DNA of 64,000 bases from JACNKJ01 sp964440095 (GTDB lineage Bacteria > Krumholzibacteriota > Krumholzibacteriia > JACNKJ01), in the NCBI GenBank assembly GCA_964440095.1, contig CAYTPZ010000001.1, forward strand, positions 62,001 through 126,000, given 5' to 3'. Every line of letters starts with the position of its first letter. Position 1 is the stretch's first letter. The notes beneath the pieces were generated by a model. The model was given only the letters and a program-made list of their open reading frames with translations, searched no databases and was not told the origin of the DNA. Positions 28,204 through 36,592 of the stretch are shown here, piece by piece. The translations under genes were made by a program, and so were the position numbers.

Positions 28204-28240
28204 GGGGGGAGGCCGGATAACGGGCCTCCCCCCGTTTTTT
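28204..28240 (+). terminator. Rho-independent terminator of rpsA
   Basis: An 11-bp GC-rich stem (GGGGGGAGGCC / GGCCTCCCCCC) with an eight-base loop, followed by G and six T. It is the strongest terminator in the window. Confidence 0.9.
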
Positions 28241-28253
28241 AATGGAGAAGAAT

Positions 28254-29567
28254 TTGGCATTCGATAAACCGGGCACAGTGGCTATCGCCACCCAGGGTTG
28301 CAAGGTCAACCGCTACGACAGCCAGGTCATCCTGGAAGGATTGCTTGAGCGCGGTTGGAGGCGGCTTGATTTCGGCGAAATGGCCGATCTTGTGATTATC
28401 AATTCCTGTACCGTCACTTCAGGCAGCGATCGCGATTTGCGAAAGCTCGTGAGACAGGCCAGAAGGGCGAGCCCCGATGCTCACATCATGGTGACCGGCT
28501 GCAAGGCCGAGGTGGATCCCGATGGAACTCTCGAACTGGATGATGTCGATGAGATCTTGGGCAATCCTCTCAAGGACCGTTTGCCGGAGTTGATCGAATC
28601 TGATTCGCAGGCCCTGGCTCTTTCCACCGTCAAGGACCGGGTCGAAGACCGAGGTATCACAGAACTGGATGGTCGAGCGCGGCCCATCCTAAAGATTCAA
28701 GATGGCTGTAATCTAAGATGCGCCTTTTGCATTGTTCCCAGTGCGCGGGGTGAGAGCCGAAGTCGAAGCGCGAAGGATACCGTGGCCCAGGCCAAGATTC
28801 TGGCTGAGACAGGGCACAGGGAATTGGTTCTCTCGGGCATCCAACTGGGCTTTTATCGCGATCCCGCCGGCCATGCCTCTAAGCTGGAAGACCTGCTGAA
28901 AATGCTCCTGGATGAAACCCAGGGAATTCGCTTTCGCCTGGGTTCCATGTTGCCGCGTCACATGCGCCCCGCGCTCATCGATCTATTCGCCCAAGGCGGG
29001 GATCGCCTTTGTCCGCATTTTCACATTTCCCTGCAAAGCGGCGATGACGGAATCCTGAAGGCCATGAAGCGTCCCTATCGATCGGGTCATTTCAGAGAGC
29101 TCATGCAAGAACTTTGGACGCGTCTTGATAACCCTTGCCTGGGTACAGACGTCATTGCCGGTTTTTCTGGCGAGGACGACGAGGCTTTTAAAAATACAGT
29201 GACTCTCATCGATGATCTCCCCATGGCCTACGGACACGTTTTCCCTTTTTCCCTCAGGCCCGGCACTCCGGCTGAAAAACTGGGGGACGACATCAGGCCG
29301 GAAGTCAAGAAAGCCAGGGCTGCTGAGTTGCGTACACTCTTTGATGAGAAACAAAAGACGTACCGAAGCGCGCAGCAGGGCCGAGAACTGAATGTTCTGG
29401 TGGAAGCATCCCATTCCAGAGGATGGCTTCGCGGAACTTCAGAAAATTACCAGCAAGTGCTGCTGCCTGAGAACCTTGGTTCAATCGGAGATATGATTCC
29501 GCTGGAAATCAGCGGATTGGAGGACGGCATCCTCTGCCACCATCCCCAAACCAAGCGAGCAGTTTAA
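28254..29567 (+). CDS. mtaB: tRNA (t6A37) methylthiotransferase MtaB
   Basis: Converts t6A37 to ms2t6A in tRNA. Radical SAM methylthiotransferase of about 437 residues. The N-terminal UPF0004 domain has three cluster cysteines in GCKVNRYDS, NSCTVT and TGCKAEV; GCKVN and SCTVT are diagnostic of MtaB against MiaB. The radical SAM cluster CNLRCAFC is at C152, C156, C159, and a C-terminal TRAM-like region follows. TTG 28254 is chosen because GGAG sits six bases upstream. ATG 28242, abutting the rpsA terminator without a ribosome site, is the alternative. One base overlaps miaB (TAATG). Confidence 0.88.
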   Translation: MAFDKPGTVAIATQGCKVNRYDSQVILEGLLERGWRRLDFGEMADLVIINSCTVTSGSDRDLRKLVRQARRASPDAHIMVTGCKAEVDPDGTLELDDVDEILGNPLKDRLPELIESDSQALALSTVKDRVEDRGITELDGRARPILKIQDGCNLRCAFCIVPSARGESRSRSAKDTVAQAKILAETGHRELVLSGIQLGFYRDPAGHASKLEDLLKMLLDETQGIRFRLGSMLPRHMRPALIDLFAQGGDRLCPHFHISLQSGDDGILKAMKRPYRSGHFRELMQELWTRLDNPCLGTDVIAGFSGEDDEAFKNTVTLIDDLPMAYGHVFPFSLRPGTPAEKLGDDIRPEVKKARAAELRTLFDEKQKTYRSAQQGRELNVLVEASHSRGWLRGTSENYQQVLLPENLGSIGDMIPLEISGLEDGILCHHPQTKRAV

Positions 29568-30880
29568 TGAAGAAGTTCTACGTCGAGACCTATGGCTGCC
29601 AGATGAATTTCTACGACTCCCAAGTTGTGGATGGTGTTCTGGAAGAACGTGGCATGGTCAAGGTTGATCGCCCCGAAGATTCCGATGTCATCCTCATCAA
29701 CACCTGCTCGGTGAGGGATAAGGCCGAGCAGCGCGTTCGAGGACGAGTAAATCAACTGGCTGGTCTTCGCTATGACCGGGAGGAAGGCCCCCTTATCGGT
29801 CTTCTGGGATGCATGGCCCAAAGACTGGGGGGCACTCTTCTAGAAGGGAAGAAAAGTCCTTTGGATTTTGTCGTGGGTACCGATCAGTACATGAAGCTTC
29901 CGGATATCATCGCCCGTGCTCGCGGCAAGGAAGCGGATCTTTACTTCACTGATTTCGATCACGTGGTAACTTACGAAGCCCAGCCCAAAGTCATGCCACC
30001 CGGCGGATCCCACTACGTGGCTGTGATGCACGGCTGTGACAAGTTCTGCAGTTATTGCATCGTTCCCTTTACACGTGGTCGCGAGCGAAGCAAACCCGTG
30101 GATGTGATTCTTAGAGAAGTGGAAACCATCTCCGAGCAGGCTGGCTTCGAAGTTACCCTCTTGGGCCAGACCATTAGCAGTTACATACATGATGATGTGG
30201 ATTTTGCGGGACTTCTTGAGAAAGTCAGCCAGGTTAAAGGCATAGAATCTCTCAGGTTCATGACCAGTTATCCCACCGATCTCACTGTGGACCTCTTCGC
30301 TGCCATGGAAAAGCTTCCAAAAGTGGAACGTCGCATCCATCTGCCCGTACAGTCCGGCAGCGACCGTATTCTGAAAGTCATGAATCGCCGCTACACCTTG
30401 GCCGAATATGAGGAGATTCTGGATATCGGGCGTCGAGAGATGCCTGGCCTGATCTTCTCGACGGATATCATCGTAGGATTTCCCGGTGAGACCGAAGAGG
30501 ATTTCCAAGCCACCCTGGATCTCGTGAAAAGACAACGCTTCGTCTCAGCCTACATGTTCAAGTATTCACCTCGAGAAGGCACGCTTTCGGCCAGAAATGC
30601 CGACGATGTGCCCACCGAGGTCAAAGAAGAGCGCCTGTCTCGCTTAATGGAGGTTCAGGCGGCCAATACACAAAGCTATCTTCAGGAGCGTCTGGGCAAG
30701 GAACTTGAGATATTGCTTGATGAGACAAGCAAAAAAACAAAGAATCAGCTACGCGGGCGAACTCGCGACCAATTTCGTGTGGTCGTGGATCGATCTCCGC
30801 AGATGCGAATCGGTAGTCGTATTCGCGTGAGAATTGATGAAATTCGAGGAGAAACCCTGATGGGGGTTCCCCTCTCCTGA
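29567..30880 (+). CDS. miaB: tRNA-2-methylthio-N6-dimethylallyladenosine synthase
   Basis: MiaB adds the 2-methylthio group to i6A37 made by MiaA, whose gene is at 38.4 kb. The 437-residue protein has cluster cysteines in YGCQMN, NTCSVR and GCMAQ, the radical SAM motif CDKFCSYC (C157, C161, C164) with VPFTRGRERS, and a C-terminal TRAM domain. The tandem mtaB-miaB order places the two methylthiotransferases that act on position 37 side by side. Each recognises a different precursor base. Confidence 0.96.
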   Translation: MKKFYVETYGCQMNFYDSQVVDGVLEERGMVKVDRPEDSDVILINTCSVRDKAEQRVRGRVNQLAGLRYDREEGPLIGLLGCMAQRLGGTLLEGKKSPLDFVVGTDQYMKLPDIIARARGKEADLYFTDFDHVVTYEAQPKVMPPGGSHYVAVMHGCDKFCSYCIVPFTRGRERSKPVDVILREVETISEQAGFEVTLLGQTISSYIHDDVDFAGLLEKVSQVKGIESLRFMTSYPTDLTVDLFAAMEKLPKVERRIHLPVQSGSDRILKVMNRRYTLAEYEEILDIGRREMPGLIFSTDIIVGFPGETEEDFQATLDLVKRQRFVSAYMFKYSPREGTLSARNADDVPTEVKEERLSRLMEVQAANTQSYLQERLGKELEILLDETSKKTKNQLRGRTRDQFRVVVDRSPQMRIGSRIRVRIDEIRGETLMGVPLS

Positions 30881-30892
30881 CGAGGAGGCCTT

Positions 30893-31237
30893 ATGTCGAT
30901 GGTGAAACGGTTCTTGATGCTTCTGTTCGTAGCGGTGGTGCTGCTTCTCGGCATCCTCAATGCAGCGGAGACCGCGACCGTGGAACTTGGTTTCTACACC
31001 TTTATCGAAGCACCTCTTCCTGTGGTGATGGTGGTCCTCTTTCTGCTTGGTGCCTTATTCATGTACATCTATTCCATCGCCCGTGAAATCACCCTTCGAG
31101 GCGAGATTCGCAAACTCAAACGTTCCCAGGGTAGGATGGATCGAGAGATTCAGGATCTGCGCAACCTGTCCCTGGACGAAGGTTTTCACGACGAACCCAT
31201 AGTCACAGATACCGGTAAACCGGAGGATACGCTGTGA
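30893..31237 (+). CDS. lapA: LapA-like (DUF1049) membrane protein
   Basis: A 114-residue inner-membrane protein with two transmembrane helices (about 6-24 and 41-62) and a charged C-terminal coiled coil (REITLRGEIRKLKRSQGRMDREIQDLRN). Size and topology fit LapA/DUF1049. GAGGAGG precedes the ATG. The stop overlaps the next gene (GTGA), which encodes a LapB-like protein, so this is a lapA-lapB pair. In E. coli the pair controls LPS synthesis through FtsH and LpxC; that role here is inferred. Confidence 0.78.
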   Translation: MSMVKRFLMLLFVAVVLLLGILNAAETATVELGFYTFIEAPLPVVMVVLFLLGALFMYIYSIAREITLRGEIRKLKRSQGRMDREIQDLRNLSLDEGFHDEPIVTDTGKPEDTL

Positions 31238-32406
31238 GCCCATCATTGCTCACCATTCTAATCATTGCCGCCTTCCTCTTCGTTGGGGGCGTGGTAATTC
31301 TTTGGTGGTATAGGCAGCCTGCAAAAAACAAGGCAAGCCACAAGAATCACCACCTGTCCGCTCTTGAAGCACTGGCCGACGGCGACGATGAACTGGCCCT
31401 CTCCGAGCTTTCCAAGGCAGTTCAAGAAGGTCAGGGGGGACTTGATGCCCTATTGCGTTTGGGCGATATGTATCGGGCCAAGGGACAGATCAAGAAGGCC
31501 ATACACTTGCACAAGTCACTGGAGATTCGCGGCGAGTGGCCACGGGTTCAGCGCGCACGAATCCTGGCAAGTATCGCCGACGACTTCCTGGCCGCAGGGC
31601 GATGGAATGAAGCTCTGGTTCAGCTGGAAGAGCTGCGTAAACTGGATCCCGATAATCCCGCCGTGGCGAGACGGATAAGTCAATCCCATCTCAGGCGGGG
31701 AGAGTTGGAAAAAGCCCTGGCTGCCCTGCGCAGGGCTCACAAGCTTGAGGGTAGCGATCGCGGTGACGAAATGGGCATCATGCTGGCAGAAGGTGCTCGG
31801 CATCTGGTTCAGGAGCAACGCTGGAAGGAAGCCAGGAAGGCCCTGTCCGACTCCATCAAGTTGGATAACACCTGTATCCCCGCACTTCGAGTATCGGCCG
31901 ATCTTTTTCACCGTGAAGGCCAAGATCTGAAAGCAGCCGATGAGCTGCAAAAACTTGCTTTGACGGCCCTACCGGGCTCGGAAATCGAGTATCCTCGCAT
32001 GGAGAAGCTCTTCTTCGATCTGGGCCGATTCCACGAGATCCAGTTCGTGTACCAGGAAGTGCTCAGCAAGGAACCCGGCTTCTGGCCAGCGCGTTTCGCA
32101 TTGGCCAAGATCCTCGATAAACGGGGAAGCCGCGAGGACGCGATCCGGCTGCTGGATCCGGCTCACAATGCAAGTCGCGACGAAGGTGTTAGAGCCGCCG
32201 GATGCTTGCTCGACTGGAATCGCGAAGACCTGGCTCGGGAATGGTTGACCAAGATTGCCGAGACTCAATCAACGGGTGAGGGATTTTATCGCTGTCGCTA
32301 CTGTGGAACCGAACACCCAGGACCCCGGTGGTATTGTCCCACCTGTCATGGATTTAAAAGCTATGAACCGCATGTCCAGGAAACGGCCGACGCTGCACAT
32401 TCCTAG
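31234..32406 (+). CDS. lapB: LapB/YciM-like TPR protein with rubredoxin-type zinc knuckle
   Basis: A 390-residue protein: an N-terminal membrane anchor (LLTILIIAAFLFVGGVVILWW), then a chain of TPR-like helices (about 45-335). The C-terminal metal site C354-x2-C357 ... C368-x2-C371 (RCRYCGTEHPGPRWYCPTC) is the LapB signature. In E. coli LapB tethers LpxC to the FtsH protease to limit lipid A synthesis, and the metal site is essential. It starts at GTG overlapping lapA. Some other TPR proteins carry a similar knuckle, but the lapA neighbour supports this name. Confidence 0.82.
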   Translation: MSPSLLTILIIAAFLFVGGVVILWWYRQPAKNKASHKNHHLSALEALADGDDELALSELSKAVQEGQGGLDALLRLGDMYRAKGQIKKAIHLHKSLEIRGEWPRVQRARILASIADDFLAAGRWNEALVQLEELRKLDPDNPAVARRISQSHLRRGELEKALAALRRAHKLEGSDRGDEMGIMLAEGARHLVQEQRWKEARKALSDSIKLDNTCIPALRVSADLFHREGQDLKAADELQKLALTALPGSEIEYPRMEKLFFDLGRFHEIQFVYQEVLSKEPGFWPARFALAKILDKRGSREDAIRLLDPAHNASRDEGVRAAGCLLDWNREDLAREWLTKIAETQSTGEGFYRCRYCGTEHPGPRWYCPTCHGFKSYEPHVQETADAAHS

Positions 32407-33190
32407 GTTTGCTCTCGCAATCCTCATGATGTCTGTTTTGGCCCTGGGCGCCATTGCCGGGGCTTGGCCAGAGTTGCCGCCCGTAATTTCCCTCGATCAT
32501 CCCAATCCAAGCTTCAAGTACGCTGCCGGACTCTATCATTCACAAGAAGCTCTAAGTGATGAGTTCAATACAAACCAAGACAAAGAGATGCTGGCTCGTG
32601 CACTTCTTAAGGCCGGAAGGCTGGAAGAGGCTCTGATAGTGAAAGAGGAGGGCTTGTTAGCTTCCCGGGATTTGGCTTTGCAATTCAGGTTTGCTGATGA
32701 TTCCGCGTGGAAAGATCTGGAGGAAGATAGCTGGAAATCGGTTTTCCGCGATGATGACGGGGAAAGCCGATATTGGCGTGCCAGGTTGGCTGAGCGCCAG
32801 GGCGCCTTCACCCTGGCGAGGCAGCTTTATGAGCGCATCCTGCGTGAAGATCCCGCCTCCATATTCGTACCTATGTCTCAAGAAAAATTAGCGGCCCTAC
32901 CCTTCGAAGATGTAGGACCTCGCGTAGAACCACCGGTCAGAACAGGTGGCTTTCGAGTTCAATGGGGTGTGTTTCGCGATCCTGCCAGAGCTCGCCAACA
33001 GAGATCCGTGCTGGAAGCCTATGGGCAGTTGGTCGACATTCTCGCCTTCGAACGCGATGGCATTCCATTGAGCCGGGTGGTTTCGGAACCTTTCGCCACC
33101 CGAGAGGAAGCGCGATCGGAAGGTGAATCACTCAAGGCCCGATACGGCATGGATTTCGTGATCTTCAGCGAAGAAGCATCCCATGAGTAG
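32363..33190 (+). CDS. SPOR-domain membrane protein
   Basis: About 275 residues: an N-terminal membrane segment (FALAILMMSVLALGAIAGA), a TPR-like helical middle (ALLKAGRLEEALI, AFTLARQLYERIL) and a C-terminal SPOR domain (about 195-275, GGFRVQWGVFRDPARARQ...). SPOR domains bind denuded peptidoglycan at division sites. The start is uncertain: ATG 32348, 32363 and 32372 are all in frame and overlap the end of lapB, and none has a strong ribosome site. The stop overlaps the mutS start by eight bases. Confidence 0.7.
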   Translation: MNRMSRKRPTLHIPRFALAILMMSVLALGAIAGAWPELPPVISLDHPNPSFKYAAGLYHSQEALSDEFNTNQDKEMLARALLKAGRLEEALIVKEEGLLASRDLALQFRFADDSAWKDLEEDSWKSVFRDDDGESRYWRARLAERQGAFTLARQLYERILREDPASIFVPMSQEKLAALPFEDVGPRVEPPVRTGGFRVQWGVFRDPARARQQRSVLEAYGQLVDILAFERDGIPLSRVVSEPFATREEARSEGESLKARYGMDFVIFSEEASHE

Positions 33191-35807
33191 ACCCAAGGCG
33201 AAATCTAAATCCACCCTAACGCCCATGATGGAGCAGTATCTGCGCATCAAGGCGCAGCATCCCGGTCGTATCCTTCTGTATCGCATGGGTGATTTTTACG
33301 AGACCTTCTATGAAGATGCTCAGGAGGCGGCCAGAATTCTGGGCATAACCCTGACCACACGAGGCAAGAGCCAGGGTGAACCTGTGCCCCTGGCCGGTGT
33401 GCCGCATCATTCGGTAAATACCTATATTCACCGACTCATCGCAGCGGGCCAGAGTGTTGCCATTTGCGAACAAATCGAGGATCCGGCCACAGCCAAGGGT
33501 GTGGTGAAACGGGCGGTAACAGAAGTCATGACCCCCGGCACCATCTCCCTTGAGGAATTCCTGCCGGCTGCCAGCGGCGCCTACTGTCTCTCCCTTTTTT
33601 CCGGCGAAAAACGTATCGGATTCGCACTGGGGGATATTTCCACCGGCGAACTTTTAGCGGGGGAAGATCATCCTGCGCAAATATTGGGACTTCCGGCGCG
33701 TTTCAATGTGCGTGAATTGATCCACCCCGAAGAGATGGATTCGGATCTACTCAGCGAGATCAAGGATCTCTATCCGGAACTTCGGATGGAATCTCGTCCT
33801 CCCTGGGATTTTCATCCAGAGGAAAGTGAACGCCGATTGCGTGAGCATTTCTCCGTCACCGAGAGCCCGCTGCTCGGCATTCGTGAAACGGAAGAAAACC
33901 TTCGCAGATCCATCGGCGGCTTACTCGCCTATTTCCAGTCGCTCAAGAGCGAGGACCTCTCTTTTATCGATCGCGTTTCATTTCTCCGCCACGAGGAAAC
34001 CATGGTGCTCGATCGGCTCACCGTGGAAAACCTGGAACTTACCCGAACCCTTCGGGGGGAAGATCAGAGAGCTACACTGCTTGCCGTGATGGACCACACC
34101 GTAACGCGAATGGGTGCGCGCCTTCTTTATCGACGCATGCTCGCTCCGCTTTTAGATCCACAGGCCATCAATTCGAGATTGGATTCTGTTGAACGTCTGC
34201 TCATAGCCCGTGAACTCCGGCGTGAGCTTCGCAAGCTTCTTGGCCCCGTTACCGACCTGGAACGTCTTTCCGGTCGATTGAGCGCACTCAAGGCTCGTCC
34301 GCGCGATTTGAAAGCCCTCACGGACACCTTGGCCCTTCTCGTTCCCATCAAGAATCTTCTCAAGGATGAAAACGCCGGGGAATTGCCTGAACTTTGCGAC
34401 GCATTGGATCCCTTGGAAGATTTGCGCAGCCTCCTGGATGCCGCCTTGGCCGAAGATCTTCCCGCTAGGCTATCCGACGGGAATTTCATACGCGGTGGCT
34501 TCGATGAAGAGTTGGACCATCTTCGATCACTCACAAGAGATGGACGCGACTGGATTCTTGGACAGCAAACAAGTGAGCGCGAAAAGACGGGCATTGCCAA
34601 TCTGAAAGTAGGCTACAACCGCGTCTTCGGATACTACATCGAGGTGAGCAAGGGGCAGTTGGATAAGGTGCCCGACAGCTATATCGCCAAGCAGACACTC
34701 ACCGGCAGTCAGCGATACGTCACACCGGAACTCAAAAGCAGGGAAGAGGAGATCCTGGGCGCGGAGGATCGGCGCGTGCGCCGTGAGCTGCAGATCTTTG
34801 AAGATCTCCGCAAGGCTGCCTGGGAATGCCTGGGGCCCATTCAGGAAAACGGCAGGGCTTTGGCCGCCCTTGATCTAAGCGCATCCCTGGCCGAGCTGGC
34901 CGAGCAACAGCGCTATTGCCGTCCGGAAATTGAAACGGAACCGGTGCTGGAAATAAAGGACGGTCGCCATCCCGTGGTCGAGCGTCTTCTCGATGAAGAT
35001 TTCATTGCCAACGATATCTATCTCGAGCCGGGCGATCGTCAAATATTGCTCATCACAGGTCCCAACATGGGCGGCAAGTCCACTTTTCTGCGTATGGCCG
35101 CACTCATGGTGCTCATGGCCCAGATGGGCAGCTATGTGCCCGCTTCCGCGGCCAGAGTGGGCATCACCGATAAGATTTTCACACGTGTGGGGGCAAGCGA
35201 CAATCTCGCCAGAGGCCGTTCCACCTTCCTCATCGAAATGGAAGAGACGGCTTACATTTTGCGTAATCTGTCTTCGCGAAGTATTGCTCTCATGGATGAA
35301 ATCGGTCGTGGAACGAGTACCTATGATGGCCTCAGTTTAGCGTGGGCGGTGCTGGAAGCCCTACACACGGAAGAGGGCAACAAGCCTCGCACACTATTCG
35401 CGACTCACTACCACGAGCTTACAGAACTTGAAAGCCTACCTCGCCTGCATAATCTTCACGTGACCGTGAAGGAGTGGCAGGACAAGGTCGTCTTCCTCCG
35501 CAAGGTTGAGTCAGGTGCGGCCGGACGGAGCTATGGTATCCAAGTGGCTCGTTTAGCGGGAATGCCATCGGGGGTCATCAACAGAGCTTTTGAAATCCTG
35601 AGAGCTCTGGAGAACCGCCCTGGCCACGGCGAACGCCTGGGTGTTCCCGAAGCGCAATCACCGCAAATGGATCTCTTCTCCGATCGGGGGCATCCTCTTT
35701 TGGAGGAAATCAAAAACTTGGATCCGGACCGGCTCACGCCTTTGGATGCCTTGAATCTACTCACGGGCTACCGCGAGCGTCTGCACCGTCGAAAGGAAGT
35801 AGAATGA
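33183..35807 (+). CDS. mutS: DNA mismatch repair protein MutS
   Basis: MutS recognises mispairs and starts repair with MutL. The 874-residue protein has the mismatch-binding F38-x-E40 motif in GDFYETF, so it is a true repair MutS1 rather than MutS2. The connector, lever and clamp domains follow. The ATPase has Walker A GPNMGGKST (626-634) and signature DEIGRGTSTYDGLSLAWA. It overlaps the SPOR gene upstream and couples downstream by ATGA to a gene that separates it from mutL. Confidence 0.97.
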   Translation: MSRPKAKSKSTLTPMMEQYLRIKAQHPGRILLYRMGDFYETFYEDAQEAARILGITLTTRGKSQGEPVPLAGVPHHSVNTYIHRLIAAGQSVAICEQIEDPATAKGVVKRAVTEVMTPGTISLEEFLPAASGAYCLSLFSGEKRIGFALGDISTGELLAGEDHPAQILGLPARFNVRELIHPEEMDSDLLSEIKDLYPELRMESRPPWDFHPEESERRLREHFSVTESPLLGIRETEENLRRSIGGLLAYFQSLKSEDLSFIDRVSFLRHEETMVLDRLTVENLELTRTLRGEDQRATLLAVMDHTVTRMGARLLYRRMLAPLLDPQAINSRLDSVERLLIARELRRELRKLLGPVTDLERLSGRLSALKARPRDLKALTDTLALLVPIKNLLKDENAGELPELCDALDPLEDLRSLLDAALAEDLPARLSDGNFIRGGFDEELDHLRSLTRDGRDWILGQQTSEREKTGIANLKVGYNRVFGYYIEVSKGQLDKVPDSYIAKQTLTGSQRYVTPELKSREEEILGAEDRRVRRELQIFEDLRKAAWECLGPIQENGRALAALDLSASLAELAEQQRYCRPEIETEPVLEIKDGRHPVVERLLDEDFIANDIYLEPGDRQILLITGPNMGGKSTFLRMAALMVLMAQMGSYVPASAARVGITDKIFTRVGASDNLARGRSTFLIEMEETAYILRNLSSRSIALMDEIGRGTSTYDGLSLAWAVLEALHTEEGNKPRTLFATHYHELTELESLPRLHNLHVTVKEWQDKVVFLRKVESGAAGRSYGIQVARLAGMPSGVINRAFEILRALENRPGHGERLGVPEAQSPQMDLFSDRGHPLLEEIKNLDPDRLTPLDALNLLTGYRERLHRRKEVE

Positions 35808-36583
35808 CTCGCCTTGTTTTGCGCGGTCAGGATAGTGAAATCCTAAGATTGATCACCCGACTGCGCCTTAAGGGAGACGATGAATTGCGTGGGTTAATCC
35901 CTGTGGGGGATTGCAAGGATCTGGAACTCTATGCTGAAATATCAGAAGTGCCGATTCTAAAGGATCATGAGTGGCAGGGCTGGAAGCATCATATGGATTA
36001 TCTGATCGCGGAAGATCCCTTGCCTGAGATCTTGAGCGAGCTTCCGAGATTGAGTCCTGACCAGGCTGCCAAGCAATTTCTGGATACCAAAAGTGACATC
36101 CCGGATGCTCCCTTGCCCGTGGTCGAGGAAAATCGGGAAGAAGCTCCCTCAGTTTCGGAAACACGCATACGATTCGATTTCCCAGGATTTGCTCACGAAC
36201 TTCGTCGCGAGATTCGCCGTAGCCGTCGATATCACCTGGGTTTCTGTTTTACCCTGTTTCGCTTGGTGAACGATAATGGCGAAGTGCTGCCAGCCGAGAA
36301 GTATTTGAGGGAGCCCCTTCTGTCCTTACCATCTCGTGTGGGAAGGAAAACCGATTTTTGGGGCTTGAGTCCCGAAGGCATTTTACTTCACCTCGCTCCT
36401 GAGATTCAGGAGCAATCGCGCCTCCTGCGTCGCCGATTAGCATTGGCACTGGAAGATCAGTTACTGGAATCTTCCGATGGACCTTGGCGATGCCAGTCGG
36501 CCCAGGCTCTCTATCCACAAGATGGAGAGCGCGCCTCTCAACTTGTACGACATGCCATGACTGCGCTGTCGCGGCAATCTTAG
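35804..36583 (+). CDS. Degenerate GGDEF-like protein between mutS and mutL
   Basis: A 259-residue protein I do not recognise by name. The second half (about 125-258) follows the plan of a GGDEF domain: FAHELRREIRRSRRYHLGF, then GRKTDFWGLSPEGILLHLAP where the active loop should be, and the closing QSAQALYPQDGERASQLVRHAMTAL. The GGDEF signature is replaced by GLSPEG, so cyclase activity is unlikely. The first 60 residues may be a decayed Rossmann-like domain (LVLRGQDSEILRLIT...). It is coupled to mutS by ATGA. A link to repair is suggested only by position. Confidence 0.55.
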   Translation: MTRLVLRGQDSEILRLITRLRLKGDDELRGLIPVGDCKDLELYAEISEVPILKDHEWQGWKHHMDYLIAEDPLPEILSELPRLSPDQAAKQFLDTKSDIPDAPLPVVEENREEAPSVSETRIRFDFPGFAHELRREIRRSRRYHLGFCFTLFRLVNDNGEVLPAEKYLREPLLSLPSRVGRKTDFWGLSPEGILLHLAPEIQEQSRLLRRRLALALEDQLLESSDGPWRCQSAQALYPQDGERASQLVRHAMTALSRQS

Positions 36584-36592
36584 GAGTATCCC

